Counted from the stretch's first letter, positions 28,021-38,041 are shown. The stretch: DNA of 64,000 bases from Methylorubrum rhodinum (GCF_014199935.1 NZ_JACHOP010000008.1:107868-171867); one strand, 5' to 3'. The notes: generated from the letters alone by a model not told the origin. Translations and numbers: made by a program.

Positions 28021-28917
28021 TCAGCCGATCCGTCGCGGCATCCGGAACGGCAGCATGAACTGCACCGCCGGGTTCCGGAACCGCCCGAGCGACAGGCTCT
28101 CGTGCACCGGCCGCACCGCCTCGCCGTCGAGCGTCGAGGCGAGCAGCGAGCGGGCGTAGAACGGCGTGTCCTCGAAGGTCTCGACCACACTCGCCCGCCC
28201 GTCGTCGCTGCGGGTCGGGCGCGGCATCTTCCAGAAGCGCGTCTTCGGTAGGTCGGCCGCGAGCGGCGGGCGGATGTCGCGGCGGCTGCCGTCGGCATCG
28301 AAGCGGAGTGTCAGGTTCTGGCTGCTGCCGTCCTTGCGATTCACATCGTAGAGGATCGCCGAGCCGCGTTTCATCGTGGCCCGGCACCACGTCCAATCCG
28401 AAAAGGAATCCTCCAGCCGCCCGTCGCCGTCGTTGGTGTCGAGGTAGCCGCTGCCGCGCCACGTCAGGTCGGGGGCGGTGAAGGCGGCCTCGACCTCGCA
28501 GGACGGCGCCATCGGCCACCACCGATGCAGGCCGTGGGCATCGAGGGTGAAGGGCTGGGCCGTGATCGCCTTTGGCCGCACCCGCACGGTGCCGCGCAAG
28601 GCCCGCGGGATCGGCGCGCCGCGCTCGTCGAGGCGGATCGTCAACACGCTGCCGTCCCAGTCGAGCGAGGACGGACCAATGGCGATGGAGGTGGCGTCGC
28701 GCGTCAGCGAGCGAGCGTTGCGCTCGGTCATGGTGAAGCGCTTGTCGGCGCCGTAGAGCACGACGTTGACGGCGCAGTGGTTAAACGGGTCCTGCTTCGC
28801 GTTCTGGACGTAGTAGGGCGAAAACACACTGCCGATGAAGGCGATGACGGTCAGCCCATGGCGCCCGTCCTCGCTCAGCGCATCGACGTACCACCAGACA
28901 TAGCCGCCCCGCGCCAC
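28021..28917 (-). CDS. crtC: Carotenoid 1,2-hydratase (hydroxyneurosporene synthase)
   Basis: Adds water across the C-1,2 double bond of the psi end of acyclic carotenoids, the first end-modification step toward spirilloxanthin-type pigments. CrtC signatures are GGYVWWYVDALSEDGRHG, GSVFSPYY, DPFNHCAVNVVLYG and GYLDTNDGDGRLEDSFSDW. GTG 28917 gives 298 residues and overlaps the 3' end of crtD by 43 bp. However, the residues just upstream in the same frame (RGPRFDADV) look homologous to CrtC. Translation may begin further upstream inside crtD, where ATG 29220 is the next in-frame start I found. It is the second gene after crtD. Confidence 0.9.
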   Translation of the reverse strand: MARGGYVWWYVDALSEDGRHGLTVIAFIGSVFSPYYVQNAKQDPFNHCAVNVVLYGADKRFTMTERNARSLTRDATSIAIGPSSLDWDGSVLTIRLDERGAPIPRALRGTVRVRPKAITAQPFTLDAHGLHRWWPMAPSCEVEAAFTAPDLTWRGSGYLDTNDGDGRLEDSFSDWTWCRATMKRGSAILYDVNRKDGSSQNLTLRFDADGSRRDIRPPLAADLPKTRFWKMPRPTRSDDGRASVVETFEDTPFYARSLLASTLDGEAVRPVHESLSLGRFRNPAVQFMLPFRMPRRIG

Positions 28918-30407
28918 GTCGGCGTCGAAGCGAGGTCCGCGATCAGTGCCGCCGCCGCGAGCCGGCCGGATTGCGCCGCCAGCGGTACGCCCGGCCCCGG
29001 ATGCACGCTCCCCCCCGCGAGGTAGAGCCCCGGCACCCGCGTCCGCGCCCCCGGCCGCTTGAAGGTCGCCGTCCAGCCGTGCGAGGCCCGGCCGTAGAGC
29101 GCTCCCCCCGTCCCCGGAAACAGTTTTCCGAAGTCCTCCGGCGTCGTTGCCTGACCCGAGCCCGCCGGCTCCAGTGTCAGCCCGCAGGCCGCGAGTCTCC
29201 TGGTCCAGCTCGTCTCGCATGCGGCGATCTCCTGAGGGGTGAAGCGGCGCTCGCCGTCGGCGGGCGCGTTGACGAGGACGAGCAGGCGCTCAGGGCCGTC
29301 CGGGCCGGCGCCCGCATCGTCCCGGTCCTGCGCGCAGACATAGACGGTGGGGTCCGGCGGCAGGCGCCGCCCGCGCAGGATCGCGTCGAACTCGGCGCGG
29401 TAATCGGAGGAGAAGAACACGCTGTGATGCGCGAGCGGGAAGCCGCGCGCCCGCGCGTTCAGGCAGAACGTCACCGCCGAGAGCGAGCGTTCGCGCGCCG
29501 GCACCCGGTCGCCCTCGCGCGCCGCATCCGGCCCGAGCAGGCCCGCCCCGAGCGCCGCCACGTCGCCGCCCGCGATCACCGCCTCCGACTCGATCCGCTC
29601 GCCGTCGGCGAGTTGCACGCCCGCGATGCGGCCCCGCTCGATCAGGATTCTGGCGACATGCGCGCCGGTGCGGATGCGCGCCCCGCGCCGCTCGGCGAGG
29701 TCGGCGACCGCGCGGGCGAGCCGGCTCAGGCCGCCCTCGACGGTCCAGACACCGGCCTGCTCGACATGGGCCACGAGCATCAGGGTCGCGGGCGCGGCGA
29801 AGGGCGAGGCGCCGCAATAGGTGGCGTAGCGCCCGAACAGCTGGCGCAGCCGCGGGTCCGAAAAGTAGTCGCCGAGCGCCGACCACAGCGTCGCGAAGGG
29901 CTGGATGCGCCAGAGGTCGCCGATTCCGGTGAGCCCGACGCGCTTGCCGAGTTCGACCGGGTTCGGCCGGTCCGAGCGGATGAACGGACCTTCCAGCGTG
30001 CGATAGACCTCCGCAGCCCGCGCGCAGAAGCGGCGGTAGCCGTCGGCCTCGCGCGGGCCGGCGAAGGCGGACACCGCTGCGGCCGAGGCATCGATGTCGG
30101 CGAAGAGGTCGAGCCGCTCGTTCGCCGTCCAGGCGTGGCGCGCCAGCACCGAGGCGGCCCGCAGCCGCACCTCCGATTCGAGCGAGGCGCCCGCTTCGGA
30201 AAAAAGCTCCTCGAACACCCAGCGCATGGTGAAGACCGTGGGGCCCGCCTCGATCGCGGCACCGCCCACCGGCAGCGCCCGCATCTTGCCGCCCACAATG
30301 TCGGCACGCTCCAGCACCGTCACGTCGAGGCCGCGCGCGGCGAGCGTCAGGGCGGTGGAGAGCCCGCCGATGCCGGCGCCGACGACGATGACGCGCTTCT
30401 CCGCCAC
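28875..30407 (-). CDS. crtD: 1-hydroxycarotenoid 3,4-desaturase
   Basis: FAD-dependent desaturase of 510 residues that introduces the C-3,4 double bond in hydroxylated acyclic carotenoids. The N-terminal dinucleotide-binding motif VVGAGIGGLSTALTLAARG is intact, as is the early substrate block PTVFTMRWVFEELF. The C-terminal FAD signature is GLYLAGGSVHPGPGVPLA. CrtD rather than CrtI is inferred from pairing with crtC and from the divergent crtE-crtF. Its start lies 60 bp from a PpsR-type operator shared with crtE. Confidence 0.92.
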   Translation of the reverse strand: MAEKRVIVVGAGIGGLSTALTLAARGLDVTVLERADIVGGKMRALPVGGAAIEAGPTVFTMRWVFEELFSEAGASLESEVRLRAASVLARHAWTANERLDLFADIDASAAAVSAFAGPREADGYRRFCARAAEVYRTLEGPFIRSDRPNPVELGKRVGLTGIGDLWRIQPFATLWSALGDYFSDPRLRQLFGRYATYCGASPFAAPATLMLVAHVEQAGVWTVEGGLSRLARAVADLAERRGARIRTGAHVARILIERGRIAGVQLADGERIESEAVIAGGDVAALGAGLLGPDAAREGDRVPARERSLSAVTFCLNARARGFPLAHHSVFFSSDYRAEFDAILRGRRLPPDPTVYVCAQDRDDAGAGPDGPERLLVLVNAPADGERRFTPQEIAACETSWTRRLAACGLTLEPAGSGQATTPEDFGKLFPGTGGALYGRASHGWTATFKRPGARTRVPGLYLAGGSVHPGPGVPLAAQSGRLAAAALIADLASTPTWRGAAMSGGTSMR

Positions 30408-30466
30408 GAAACCCTCATGAAAGCCCCTGGCCTGCCGCCATCAGCGTTGATCCGCGAAACGGAAAG

Positions 30467-30484
30467 TGTCAATCTGGAATGACA
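30467..30484. promoter_or_regulatory. PpsR/CrtJ-type operator between crtD and crtE
   Basis: TGT-N12-ACA palindrome (TGTCAATCTGGAATGACA), fitting the TGTC-N10-GACA form used by PpsR/CrtJ repressors. It is 59 bp from the crtD start and 40 bp from the crtE start, so one repressor site could control both directions. The match to the consensus is seen; the regulator gene is not in the window. Confidence 0.75.
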
Positions 30485-30524
30485 GACAAAGAGACAACAT
30501 AACTTGACATAGGGAGAGGTCGCC

Positions 30525-31394
30525 ATGGATGTCGGCAGGCGGATCGAAACGGCCCTCGATGTGGCGGTCTCGCATCTGGAGGCGCCGGGCGCGCCGCCGC
30601 AGCTCGCGGAGGCGATCCGCTACGCGGTCTTCCCCGGCGGCCATCGTATCCGGCCCCGCCTGTGCCTCGCGGTGGCGCTCGCCTGCGGCGACGACGACCC
30701 GGCCGCCTCCGACGCGGCGGCGGCCTCGATCGAGTTGCTGCACTGCGCGAGCCTCGTCCACGACGATCTGCCCTGCTTCGACGACGCGGCGACCCGCCGG
30801 CAGAAGCCCTCGGTCCACGCCGCCTTCGGGGTGCCGCTCGCGGTGCTGACCGGCGACGCGCTGATCGTCGCCGCGTTCGAGACGCTGGCCCGCGGCGCCG
30901 CCCGTCGGCCGGAGCGGCTCGCGGCCCTCGTCGGCCTCGTGGCGCGGGCCGCCGGCTCGCCCGCCGGCATCGTCGCCGGGCAGGCCTGGGAATCCGAATC
31001 GTACGTGGACCTGAGTGCGTACCAGCAGGCCAAGACCGGCGCGCTGTTCGCCGCCGCCACCGTGGCGGGTGCGGCCGCCGCGGGTGCCGCCCCCCTCCCC
31101 TGGCGCCTGCTCGGCGAGTGCCTGGGCGAGGCCTATCAGGTCGCCGACGACCTGCGCGACGTCGCCTGCCGCCAGGAGGAGATCGGCAAGCCGGCCGGCC
31201 GCGACGCCACCCTCGGCCGCCCCAACGCCGCGGCCCTGCTCGGTATGGGCGGCGCGCTGGATCGGCTCAAGCGCCTCACCCGCGAGGCGATCGAGGTGAT
31301 TCCGACCTGTCCGGGCCTGGAGACGATCCGCGCTGAAATCGAGGCGCAGAGCCGGCTGTTCCTGCCCGCCTCGCTCCGCCCCGCCCTGGTCTGA
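30525..31394 (+). CDS. crtE: Geranylgeranyl diphosphate synthase
   Basis: Prenyltransferase of 289 residues making C20 GGPP for carotenoids and for the phytyl or geranylgeranyl tail of bacteriochlorophyll. The first aspartate-rich motif is in LVHDDLPCFDD and the second in YQVADDLRDV. The LAVLTGDAL and GQAWESES positions are also family-conserved. ATG 30525 follows AGGGAGAGG. It begins the rightward photosynthesis superoperon. Confidence 0.94.
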   Translation: MDVGRRIETALDVAVSHLEAPGAPPQLAEAIRYAVFPGGHRIRPRLCLAVALACGDDDPAASDAAAASIELLHCASLVHDDLPCFDDAATRRQKPSVHAAFGVPLAVLTGDALIVAAFETLARGAARRPERLAALVGLVARAAGSPAGIVAGQAWESESYVDLSAYQQAKTGALFAAATVAGAAAAGAAPLPWRLLGECLGEAYQVADDLRDVACRQEEIGKPAGRDATLGRPNAAALLGMGGALDRLKRLTREAIEVIPTCPGLETIRAEIEAQSRLFLPASLRPALV

Positions 31395-31403
31395 GGGCGG
31401 CCG

Positions 31404-32558
31404 GTGCCGGTCGCGATCACGGAGACCGAGCCGCGGACGGCACCCCGCCGCCGCGGCTGGCGCGAGCGCTGGCTCGCCTTCCGCAACGGCACGGTGGCGA
31501 GCACGGCCTTCCAGCGCTGGGCCGCCGGCTTCCCGCTCACCCGCGGCATCGCCCGGCGCAACACCCGGGCCCTGTTCGATCTCTGCGCCGGCTTCGTCTA
31601 CGCGCAGGTTCTATTCGCCTGCGTACGGCTCGATCTGTTTCGCCTGCTCGAAGCCGGCCCTCTCGCACCGGACGTGATCGCCCGGCGGCTCGACCTGCCG
31701 CAGGAGCGCGCCCTGACGCTGCTCAAGGCCGCCGCCGCCCTCGATCTGCTGACCCGCCTGCCCGACGGCCGCTTCGGCCTCGCCGACCTGGGGGCCGCGA
31801 TGATCGGCAACCCGTCGATCGCCGCGATGGTCGAGCATCACACCATGCTCTACGCCGACCTCGCCGACCCGGTCGCCCTGCTGCGCGAGAGGCCCGAGCG
31901 GACCCGCCTCTCGTCCTATTGGCCCTATGCCGAAGATCGCGCGGCGGTCGCCCCCGAATCGGTCGCGGCCTATAGCGGGCTGATGGCCGCCTCCCAGGCG
32001 ATGATCGCGGGCGACGTGCTCGACGCGCTGCCGCTGTCCGACCGCAGCTGCCTCATGGATGTCGGGGGTGGGGAGGGCGTGTTCCTCGCGCAAGCCGCCC
32101 GGCGCCATCCGCATCTGTCGCTGCGCCTGCTCGACCTGCCGCCGGTCGCCGAGCGCGCCCGCGCGCGGTTCGAATCGGCCGGGCTCGGCGGCCGGGTCAC
32201 CTGCCACGGCGGCAGTTTTCGCGACGACGCCCTGCCCCAGGGCGCCGACGCGGTCTCGCTGGTGCGGGTCGTCCACGACCACGACGACATCGTGATCGAG
32301 CCGCTGCTCTCCGCCGTCCACGCCGCGCTCCCGCCCGGCGGCCTCCTGGCCATCGCCGAGCCCATGGCCGGCACGCCGGGCGCCGAGCCCATCGGCGACG
32401 CCTATTTCGGCTTCTACCTCATGGCCATGGGCAGCGGGCGCCCGCGCACGGCAGCGGAACTCTCCGCCATGCTGACCCGCGCGGGCTTTGTCGACATCCG
32501 CGAGCGCCCCACTCGCCGGCCGCTGCTCGCCAGACTGATCACGGCAAAGCGCGCGTAG
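31404..32558 (+). CDS. crtF: Demethylspheroidene (hydroxycarotenoid) O-methyltransferase
   Basis: SAM-dependent methyltransferase of 384 residues that methylates the C-1 hydroxyl made by CrtC. The SAM-binding motif is LMDVGGGEGVFLAQA and the catalytic-type histidine is in VRVVHDHDD. An N-terminal dimerisation/winged-helix domain contains LFRLLEAGPLAPDVIA. GTG start 10 bp after crtE. Preferred substrate is inferred from context. Confidence 0.92.
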   Translation: MPVAITETEPRTAPRRRGWRERWLAFRNGTVASTAFQRWAAGFPLTRGIARRNTRALFDLCAGFVYAQVLFACVRLDLFRLLEAGPLAPDVIARRLDLPQERALTLLKAAAALDLLTRLPDGRFGLADLGAAMIGNPSIAAMVEHHTMLYADLADPVALLRERPERTRLSSYWPYAEDRAAVAPESVAAYSGLMAASQAMIAGDVLDALPLSDRSCLMDVGGGEGVFLAQAARRHPHLSLRLLDLPPVAERARARFESAGLGGRVTCHGGSFRDDALPQGADAVSLVRVVHDHDDIVIEPLLSAVHAALPPGGLLAIAEPMAGTPGAEPIGDAYFGFYLMAMGSGRPRTAAELSAMLTRAGFVDIRERPTRRPLLARLITAKRA

Positions 32559-32561
32559 AAG

Positions 32562-32605
32562 TGTAAACTCCGCTTGACGCATCGAAGTGTCAGTCTAGGA
32601 TGACA
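32562..32605. promoter_or_regulatory. Tandem PpsR/CrtJ-type operators upstream of bchC
   Basis: Two TGT-N12-ACR palindromes with an 8-bp gap. 32562-32579 is imperfect, ending in ACG. 32588-32605 is perfect (TGTCAGTCTAGGATGACA). The 8-bp spacing matches the paired sites known at bchC promoters, where two repressor tetramers bind cooperatively. They lie 53 bp before the bchC ATG and imply an internal promoter after crtF. Confidence 0.78.
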
Positions 32606-32658
32606 CTAAGGCTTCACCCACCGGGGGGAGTCGCAACAACAAGGGCGGAGGCAGGGAC

Positions 32659-33597
32659 ATGGACGCTTTGGCCGTCGTCCTCGAGCGACCGGAGCACTTG
32701 GCGCTCAGCCGCCTCGCGCTGACGCCCGCCACCGGTGGCGATGCCGTCGTCGCCGTCTCGTGGAGCGGCATCAGCACCGGCACCGAGCGCCTGCTGTGGT
32801 CCGGCCGGATGCCGACCTTCCCCGGCATGGGCTACCCCCTCGTTCCCGGCTACGAATCCGTCGGCACCGTCATCGAGGCCGGCTCCGATTGCGGGGTCGC
32901 GGTCGGGCAGACCGTGTTCGTGCCCGGCGCTCGCTGCTTCGGCGAGGTGCGCGGCCTGTTCGGCGGCGCCGCCTCCCATCTCGTCGTCCCGGCCGCGCGT
33001 CTCGTTCCGGTCGATGCCGACCTCGGCGACAAGGCCTGCCTGATCGCGCTCGCCGCCACCGCCTACCACGCCCTGTCCGGCGTCACGCCGGGCTCCGTCA
33101 GCCTCATCGTCGGCCACGGCGTGCTCGGGCGGTTGCTCGCCCGGCTGACCGTGCTGGCAGGCGGCCAGCCGGTGGTGTGGGAGCGCGATCCGGTCCGCCG
33201 GCTCGGCAGCTTCGGCTATCCGGTGATCGCGCCGGAGGACGACACCACCCGTGACTACGCCACCATCACCGACGTGAGCGGCGGCAGTGGCCTCCTCGAC
33301 ACGCTGATCGGCCGCCTCGCGCCCCAGGGCGAGATCGTGCTCGCGGGCTTCTACGAGGCGCCGCTCTCCTTCGCCTTCCCGCCCGCCTTCCTGCGCGAGG
33401 CCCGCATCCGGGTCTCGGCCGAATGGCGACCGGACGACCTCGCCGCGGTGACGGCGCTGGTGCGGGGCGGCGGCCTGTCGCTCGACGGGCTGATCACCCA
33501 CCGCCTCCCCGCGGCCAGCGCCGAGGAGGCGTACCGCACCGCGTTCACCGACCCGGCCTGCCTCAAGATGATCCTCGATTGGAGGGCCTGCGCATGA
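32659..33597 (+). CDS. bchC: 3-hydroxyethyl bacteriochlorophyllide a dehydrogenase
   Basis: Oxidises the 3-hydroxyethyl group to the 3-acetyl of bacteriochlorophyllide a. The 312-residue protein is of the medium-chain dehydrogenase type without the structural zinc lobe. Its features are VVAVSWSGISTGTERLLW, PLVPGYESVGTV, GVAVGQTVFVPGARCF and the nucleotide-binding SLIVGHGVLGRLLA. It ends as ATGA overlapping bchX. The upstream operator pair suggests that expression is repressed under oxygen and light. Confidence 0.95.
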   Translation: MDALAVVLERPEHLALSRLALTPATGGDAVVAVSWSGISTGTERLLWSGRMPTFPGMGYPLVPGYESVGTVIEAGSDCGVAVGQTVFVPGARCFGEVRGLFGGAASHLVVPAARLVPVDADLGDKACLIALAATAYHALSGVTPGSVSLIVGHGVLGRLLARLTVLAGGQPVVWERDPVRRLGSFGYPVIAPEDDTTRDYATITDVSGGSGLLDTLIGRLAPQGEIVLAGFYEAPLSFAFPPAFLREARIRVSAEWRPDDLAAVTALVRGGGLSLDGLITHRLPAASAEEAYRTAFTDPACLKMILDWRACA

Positions 33598-34598
33598 ACG
33601 TCCAGCTCAACAAGGCGTCGCTGAACGCCGCGGAGAAGCTGCGCGAGGAAGCCGCCCGCGAGCCGGATCCGGTCGCCACCGGCCCGGTCAAGAGCGAGAC
33701 GCAGATCATCGCGATCTACGGCAAGGGCGGCATCGGCAAGTCGTTCACGCTGGCCAACCTCAGCTACATGATGGCCCAGCAGGGCAAGAAGGTGCTGCTG
33801 ATCGGCTGCGACCCGAAGAGCGACACCACCTCGCTGCTGTTCGGGGGGCGCGCCTGCCCGACCATCATCGAAACCTCGACCCGCAAGAAGCTCGCGGGCG
33901 AGGCGGTCGCCATCGGCGACGTCTGCTTCAAGCGGGACGGCGTCTACGCGATGGAGCTCGGCGGCCCCGAGGTCGGCCGCGGCTGCGGCGGGCGCGGCAT
34001 CATCCACGGCTTCGAGCTGCTGGAGAAGCTCGGCTTCCATGAATGGGGCTTCGACTTCGTCCTGCTCGACTTCCTCGGCGACGTGGTCTGCGGCGGCTTC
34101 GGCCTGCCGATCGCCCGCGACATGTGCCAGAAGGTCATCGTCGTCGGCTCGAACGACCTGCAATCGCTCTACGTCGCCAACAACGTCTGCTCGGCGGTCG
34201 AATACTTCCGCAAGATGGGCGGCAATGTCGGCGTCGGCGGCCTCGTCATCAACAAGGACGACGGCACCGGCGAGGCACAGGCCTTCGCGGACGCCGCGGG
34301 CATCCCGGTGCTGGCCTCGATCCCGGCCAACGAGGACATCCGCCGCAAGAGCGCGAACTACGAGATCATCGGCAAGCCCGACGGGCAGTGGGGTTCGCTC
34401 TTCGCGGAGCTGGCGCAGAACGTGGCGGACGCCGCGCCCCACCGCCCGACCCCGCTCAGCCAGGACGGCCTGCTCGGCCTGTTCTCCAGCGAGACGACCG
34501 GCCGGGACTACGTGCTGGTGCCCGCCACCATCGAGGACATGTGCGGGGTCTCGACGCTCACCAAGCCGTCCCTCGAAGTCGTCTACGACGAGGTCTGA
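33594..34598 (+). CDS. bchX: Chlorophyllide a reductase iron protein subunit X
   Basis: Nitrogenase-like Fe protein (334 residues) that delivers electrons, with ATP hydrolysis, to BchYZ for reducing ring B of chlorophyllide a. P-loop GKGGIGKS at 43-50. The two cluster cysteines that bridge the dimer are in GRGCGGRG and [10 protein letters not shown]. It is coupled to bchC by a 4-bp overlap and separated from bchY by 3 bp. The fairly long N-terminal extension (about 35 residues) before the P-loop is usual for BchX. Confidence 0.97.
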   Translation: MNVQLNKASLNAAEKLREEAAREPDPVATGPVKSETQIIAIYGKGGIGKSFTLANLSYMMAQQGKKVLLIGCDPKSDTTSLLFGGRACPTIIETSTRKKLAGEAVAIGDVCFKRDGVYAMELGGPEVGRGCGGRGIIHGFELLEKLGFHEWGFDFVLLDFLGDVVCGGFGLPIARDMCQKVIVVGSNDLQSLYVANNVCSAVEYFRKMGGNVGVGGLVINKDDGTGEAQAFADAAGIPVLASIPANEDIRRKSANYEIIGKPDGQWGSLFAELAQNVADAAPHRPTPLSQDGLLGLFSSETTGRDYVLVPATIEDMCGVSTLTKPSLEVVYDEV

Positions 34599-34601
34599 GG
34601 C

Positions 34602-36131
34602 ATGGCCGTCTCCCTCGACATCGGCGCCTTGCGCGCCCGCCGCCCGGCGGAACCGGTCAACGTCGAAGCCACCAAGGGCGACGGCCTCGGCTGCCACGCC
34701 GGCAAGGACGCGATGCGGGCCGCCGCCGAGGCGGCCGGCATGTCGGAGACCCTGGAGCAGCTGCGCCAGGATTATCCGGCCGGTCCCCACGACCAGCCGC
34801 AGAGCATGTGCCCGGCCTTCGGCTCGCTTCGCGTGGGCTTACGCATGCGCCGCACCGCGACGATCCTCTCGGGGAGCGCCTGCTGCGTCTACGGGCTGAC
34901 CTTCACCTCGCATTTCTACGGCGCGCGCCGCTCGGTCGGCTACGTCCCGTTCAATTCCGAGACGCTCGTCACCGGCAAGCTGTTCGAGGACATCCGCGAG
35001 GCGGTCCACGCCTCCGCCAAGCCCGAAGAGTGCGACGCCGTCGTCGTCATCAATCTCTGCGTCCCGACCGCATCCGGCGTCCCGCTGCGGCTCCTGCCGA
35101 AGGAGATCGACGGGGTTCGCATCATCGGCATCGACGTGCCGGGCTTCGGCGTCCCGACGCACGCCGAGGCCAAGGACGTGCTGGCCGGCGCGATGCTCAA
35201 GTTCGCCCGCTCCGAGGCCGAGCGGGGTCCGGTTCAGGCGCCCCGCGGCGGCCGATCCGAGCGCCCGAGCGTCGCGCTGCTCGGCGAGATGTTCCCGGCC
35301 GATCCGGTGGTGATCGGCGCGCTTCTCGAACCGCTCGGCCTCTCGGCCGGCCCCGTGGTGCCGACGCGCGAATGGCGCGAACTCTACGCGGCGCTCGACG
35401 CCACGGCGGTCGCGGCGATCCACCCGTTCTATACGGCCAGCATCCGCGAGTTCGAGGCGGCCGGGCGCCCCATCGTCGGCTCCGCCCCGGTCGGCCACGA
35501 CGGCACCGCGGACTGGCTCTCGGCCATCGGCAACGCCTGCGACGTGCCGGCGGAAAAGATCGCGGCGGCGCAGAACCGCATCCTGCCCGCGATCCGCGGC
35601 GCGCTCTCCGCGATGCCGATCAAGGGCCGCATCACGCTCTCGGGCTACGAGGGTTCGGAGCTTCTGGTCGCCCGCCTCCTGATCGAGAGCGGCGCCGAGG
35701 TCCCTTACGTCGGCACCGCCTGCCCGCGCACGCCCTGGTCCGAGCCGGATCGGGTCTGGCTGGAAGAGCGCGGCGTCACGATCCGCTACCGCGCCTCGCT
35801 CGAAGACGACCTTTCCGCGTTCCACGATTTCCGGCCGGACCTCGCGATCGGCACCACGCCGGTGGTGCAGCACGCCAAGGAGCGCGGCACGCCGGCCCTC
35901 TACTTCACCAACCTGATCTCGGCCCGCCCCCTGATGGGCGCCGCGGGTGCCGGCTCGCTCGCCCGCGTGATCAACGCGGCGCTCGCCAACAAGCCGCGCT
36001 TCGACGCGATGCGCGACTTCTTCGAGGGCGTCGGCACCGGCCACGCCGCCGGCATCTGGCAGGAGATTCCGACCCGGAAGGCCTCGCCGAAGGTCGCCGC
36101 CCCCGTGAAACCTGTCGGGGAGATGGCCTGA
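34602..36131 (+). CDS. bchY: Chlorophyllide a reductase subunit Y
   Basis: Catalytic NifD-like subunit (509 residues) that, with BchZ, holds the 4Fe-4S cluster and substrate site. Cluster-ligand candidates are the cysteines in [21 protein letters not shown] and GSACCVYGL. The bchZ start overlaps its stop by 1 bp (TGATG), which ensures equal translation of both subunits. Length is normal. Confidence 0.97.
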   Translation: MAVSLDIGALRARRPAEPVNVEATKGDGLGCHAGKDAMRAAAEAAGMSETLEQLRQDYPAGPHDQPQSMCPAFGSLRVGLRMRRTATILSGSACCVYGLTFTSHFYGARRSVGYVPFNSETLVTGKLFEDIREAVHASAKPEECDAVVVINLCVPTASGVPLRLLPKEIDGVRIIGIDVPGFGVPTHAEAKDVLAGAMLKFARSEAERGPVQAPRGGRSERPSVALLGEMFPADPVVIGALLEPLGLSAGPVVPTREWRELYAALDATAVAAIHPFYTASIREFEAAGRPIVGSAPVGHDGTADWLSAIGNACDVPAEKIAAAQNRILPAIRGALSAMPIKGRITLSGYEGSELLVARLLIESGAEVPYVGTACPRTPWSEPDRVWLEERGVTIRYRASLEDDLSAFHDFRPDLAIGTTPVVQHAKERGTPALYFTNLISARPLMGAAGAGSLARVINAALANKPRFDAMRDFFEGVGTGHAAGIWQEIPTRKASPKVAAPVKPVGEMA

Positions 36132-37597
36132 TGCTCGTCCTCGATCACGACCGCGCCGGCGGCTACTGGGGCGCCGTCTACGTCTTCACCGCCATCAAGG
36201 GTCTGCAGGTCGTCATCGACGGTCCCGTCGGCTGCGAGAACCTGCCGGTCACCTCGGTGCTGCACTACACCGACGCGCTGCCGCCCCACGAACTGCCGAT
36301 CGTCGTCACCGGCTTGGCGGAAGAGGAACTCGGCCGCCACGGCACCGAGGGCGCGATGAAGCGGGCGCATGCCACGCTCGATCCGGGCCAGCCCAGCGTC
36401 GTCGTCACAGGCTCCATCGCCGAGATGATCGGCGGCGGCGTCACCCCCGAGGGCACTGGCCTCCAGCGCTTCCTGCCGCGCACCATCGACGAGGACCAGT
36501 GGCAGGCCGCCGACCGGGCGATGTCCTGGCTCTGGCAGGAATACGGCGCCAAGCGCTTCGCCAAGAAGGGCATTCCGGCCCGCCCGGAGCGGAAGGCCGG
36601 CGAGCGCCCCCGCGTCAACATCATCGGCCCGGCCTACGGCACCTTCAACATGGCGTCCGACCTCGCCGAGATCCGGCGCCTGGTCGAGGGGATCGGCGCC
36701 GAGGTGAACCTGACCTTCCCGCTCGGCTCGCATCTCGCCGACGTGCCGAAACTCGTCAACGCGGACGCCAACATCTGCCTCTACCGCGAGTTCGGGCGCC
36801 TGCTCTGCGAGAGCCTGGAGCGGCCCTACCTCCAGGCGCCGATCGGCGTCCTCTCGACCACAAAGTTCCTGCGCTCGCTCGGCGAGATCTTGGGTGTCGA
36901 CCCGGAGCCGTTCATCGAGCGCGAGCGCCACACCACGATCAAGCCGGTCTGGGACCTGTGGCGCTCGGTGACGCAGGACTTCTTCGGGACCGCGAGCTTC
37001 GGCATCGTGGCCACGGACACCTACGCCCGCGGCGTGCGCCACTTCCTCGAAGACGAGATGGGCCTGCCCTGCCACTTCGCCTTCAGCCGCACCGCCGGCC
37101 AGAAGCCGGACAACGCCGCGGTGCGCGAGGCGATCAAGGCGAACCCGCCGCTCGTCCTGTTCGGCTCCTTCAACGAGCGGATGTACCTCGCGGAAAGCGG
37201 CGGGCGGGCGGCCTACGTGCCGGCTTCCTTCCCCGGCGCGATCATCCGGCGGCACACCGGCACGCCGTTCATGGGCTATTCCGGGGCGACCTATCTCGTC
37301 CAGGAAGTCTGCAACGCCCTGTTCGACATGCTCTTCCACATCCTGCCGCTCGCCCGCGACATGGATGCGGTCGAGGCGACACCGGCCCGCCCGCATCGCG
37401 AGCTTCCGTGGCACGAGGCCGCGCGGGAAAGACTCGACGCCCTGGTCGAGGCGCAACCGGTGCTGGTGCGGATTTCGGCGGCCAAGCGCCTGCGCGACGC
37501 CGCCGAGCGCGCCGCCCGCCGCGCCGCGGCGAACGAAGTCGCCCCCGCTCATGTCGAGCGGGCGCAGGCCGACCTCACCGTGGGGGCCGCCGCATGA
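36131..37597 (+). CDS. bchZ: Chlorophyllide a reductase subunit Z
   Basis: NifK-like partner of BchY, 488 residues. The conserved early block [19 protein letters not shown] and the cysteine in [16 protein letters not shown] are intact, as is the C-terminal [19 protein letters not shown]. In purple bacteria a promoter for the puf genes often lies inside bchZ; I did not find a convincing one here. The last 60 residues are an Ala/Arg-rich helical tail. Confidence 0.97.
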   Translation: MLVLDHDRAGGYWGAVYVFTAIKGLQVVIDGPVGCENLPVTSVLHYTDALPPHELPIVVTGLAEEELGRHGTEGAMKRAHATLDPGQPSVVVTGSIAEMIGGGVTPEGTGLQRFLPRTIDEDQWQAADRAMSWLWQEYGAKRFAKKGIPARPERKAGERPRVNIIGPAYGTFNMASDLAEIRRLVEGIGAEVNLTFPLGSHLADVPKLVNADANICLYREFGRLLCESLERPYLQAPIGVLSTTKFLRSLGEILGVDPEPFIERERHTTIKPVWDLWRSVTQDFFGTASFGIVATDTYARGVRHFLEDEMGLPCHFAFSRTAGQKPDNAAVREAIKANPPLVLFGSFNERMYLAESGGRAAYVPASFPGAIIRRHTGTPFMGYSGATYLVQEVCNALFDMLFHILPLARDMDAVEATPARPHRELPWHEAARERLDALVEAQPVLVRISAAKRLRDAAERAARRAAANEVAPAHVERAQADLTVGAAA

Positions 37598-37668
37598 GCG
37601 CCGCCGCCACCTCCCCCCTTCACCGTCCGGCTTGCGCGAGCGCCGGACCCATCGCGGAGAGCCACTCC

Positions 37669-37893
37669 ATGCAACGCTCCATGACCGCTCCGTCCCGCCA
37701 GCACAACGAGGCGATCCAGTTCCGGATCATCCTGGCGGCGACCTACCCGTTCTTCCTCGCCGCCGCGGTGGTGCAGCGTGTGCTGCCGGGCCGGGCTCCG
37801 GCGCGGCGCGGCCTGCCCGCCGCCCGCCGCTCGGTCTTCGGCGAGGCCAAGGCCATGGCGGTGTCGGCGATCCCCTTCGCCTTCATGGGCTGA
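37669..37893 (+). CDS. pufQ: PufQ-like small membrane protein
   Basis: A 74-residue protein with one clear membrane helix (IILAATYPFFLAAAVVQRV) after a short charged segment, then a basic middle and a second weakly hydrophobic C-terminal stretch (AMAVSAIPFAFMG). Position between bchZ and pufB is that of pufQ, which is linked to bacteriochlorophyll traffic for the antenna. Sequence similarity to known PufQ is limited. ATG 37669 is chosen because GGAGAG lies 7 bp before it and gives the usual PufQ length. ATG 37594, overlapping the bchZ stop, would add 25 residues. Confidence 0.65.
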   Translation: MQRSMTAPSRQHNEAIQFRIILAATYPFFLAAAVVQRVLPGRAPARRGLPAARRSVFGEAKAMAVSAIPFAFMG

Positions 37894-38041
37894 TTCTTTC
37901 GGCTGACCGGCGCCCGTCGCCGGCCCGTGCTCGAACCTTCCGTGCGGTGTCACGGGGGATCCTGCGCCGCGATGTCATCGAGTTGCGGCGTCACCCGCCC
38001 CGTCCTTCCAAGGACGCGGGCCTAACCAGCGGAGGTTATCG

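Noticed and set aside
34043..36130. A long plus-strand frame through bchX and bchY joined in frame to bchZ
   Set aside because: Only the part from 36131 onward is homologous (BchZ). The upstream part is an Arg/Gly-rich shadow of bchX and bchY.
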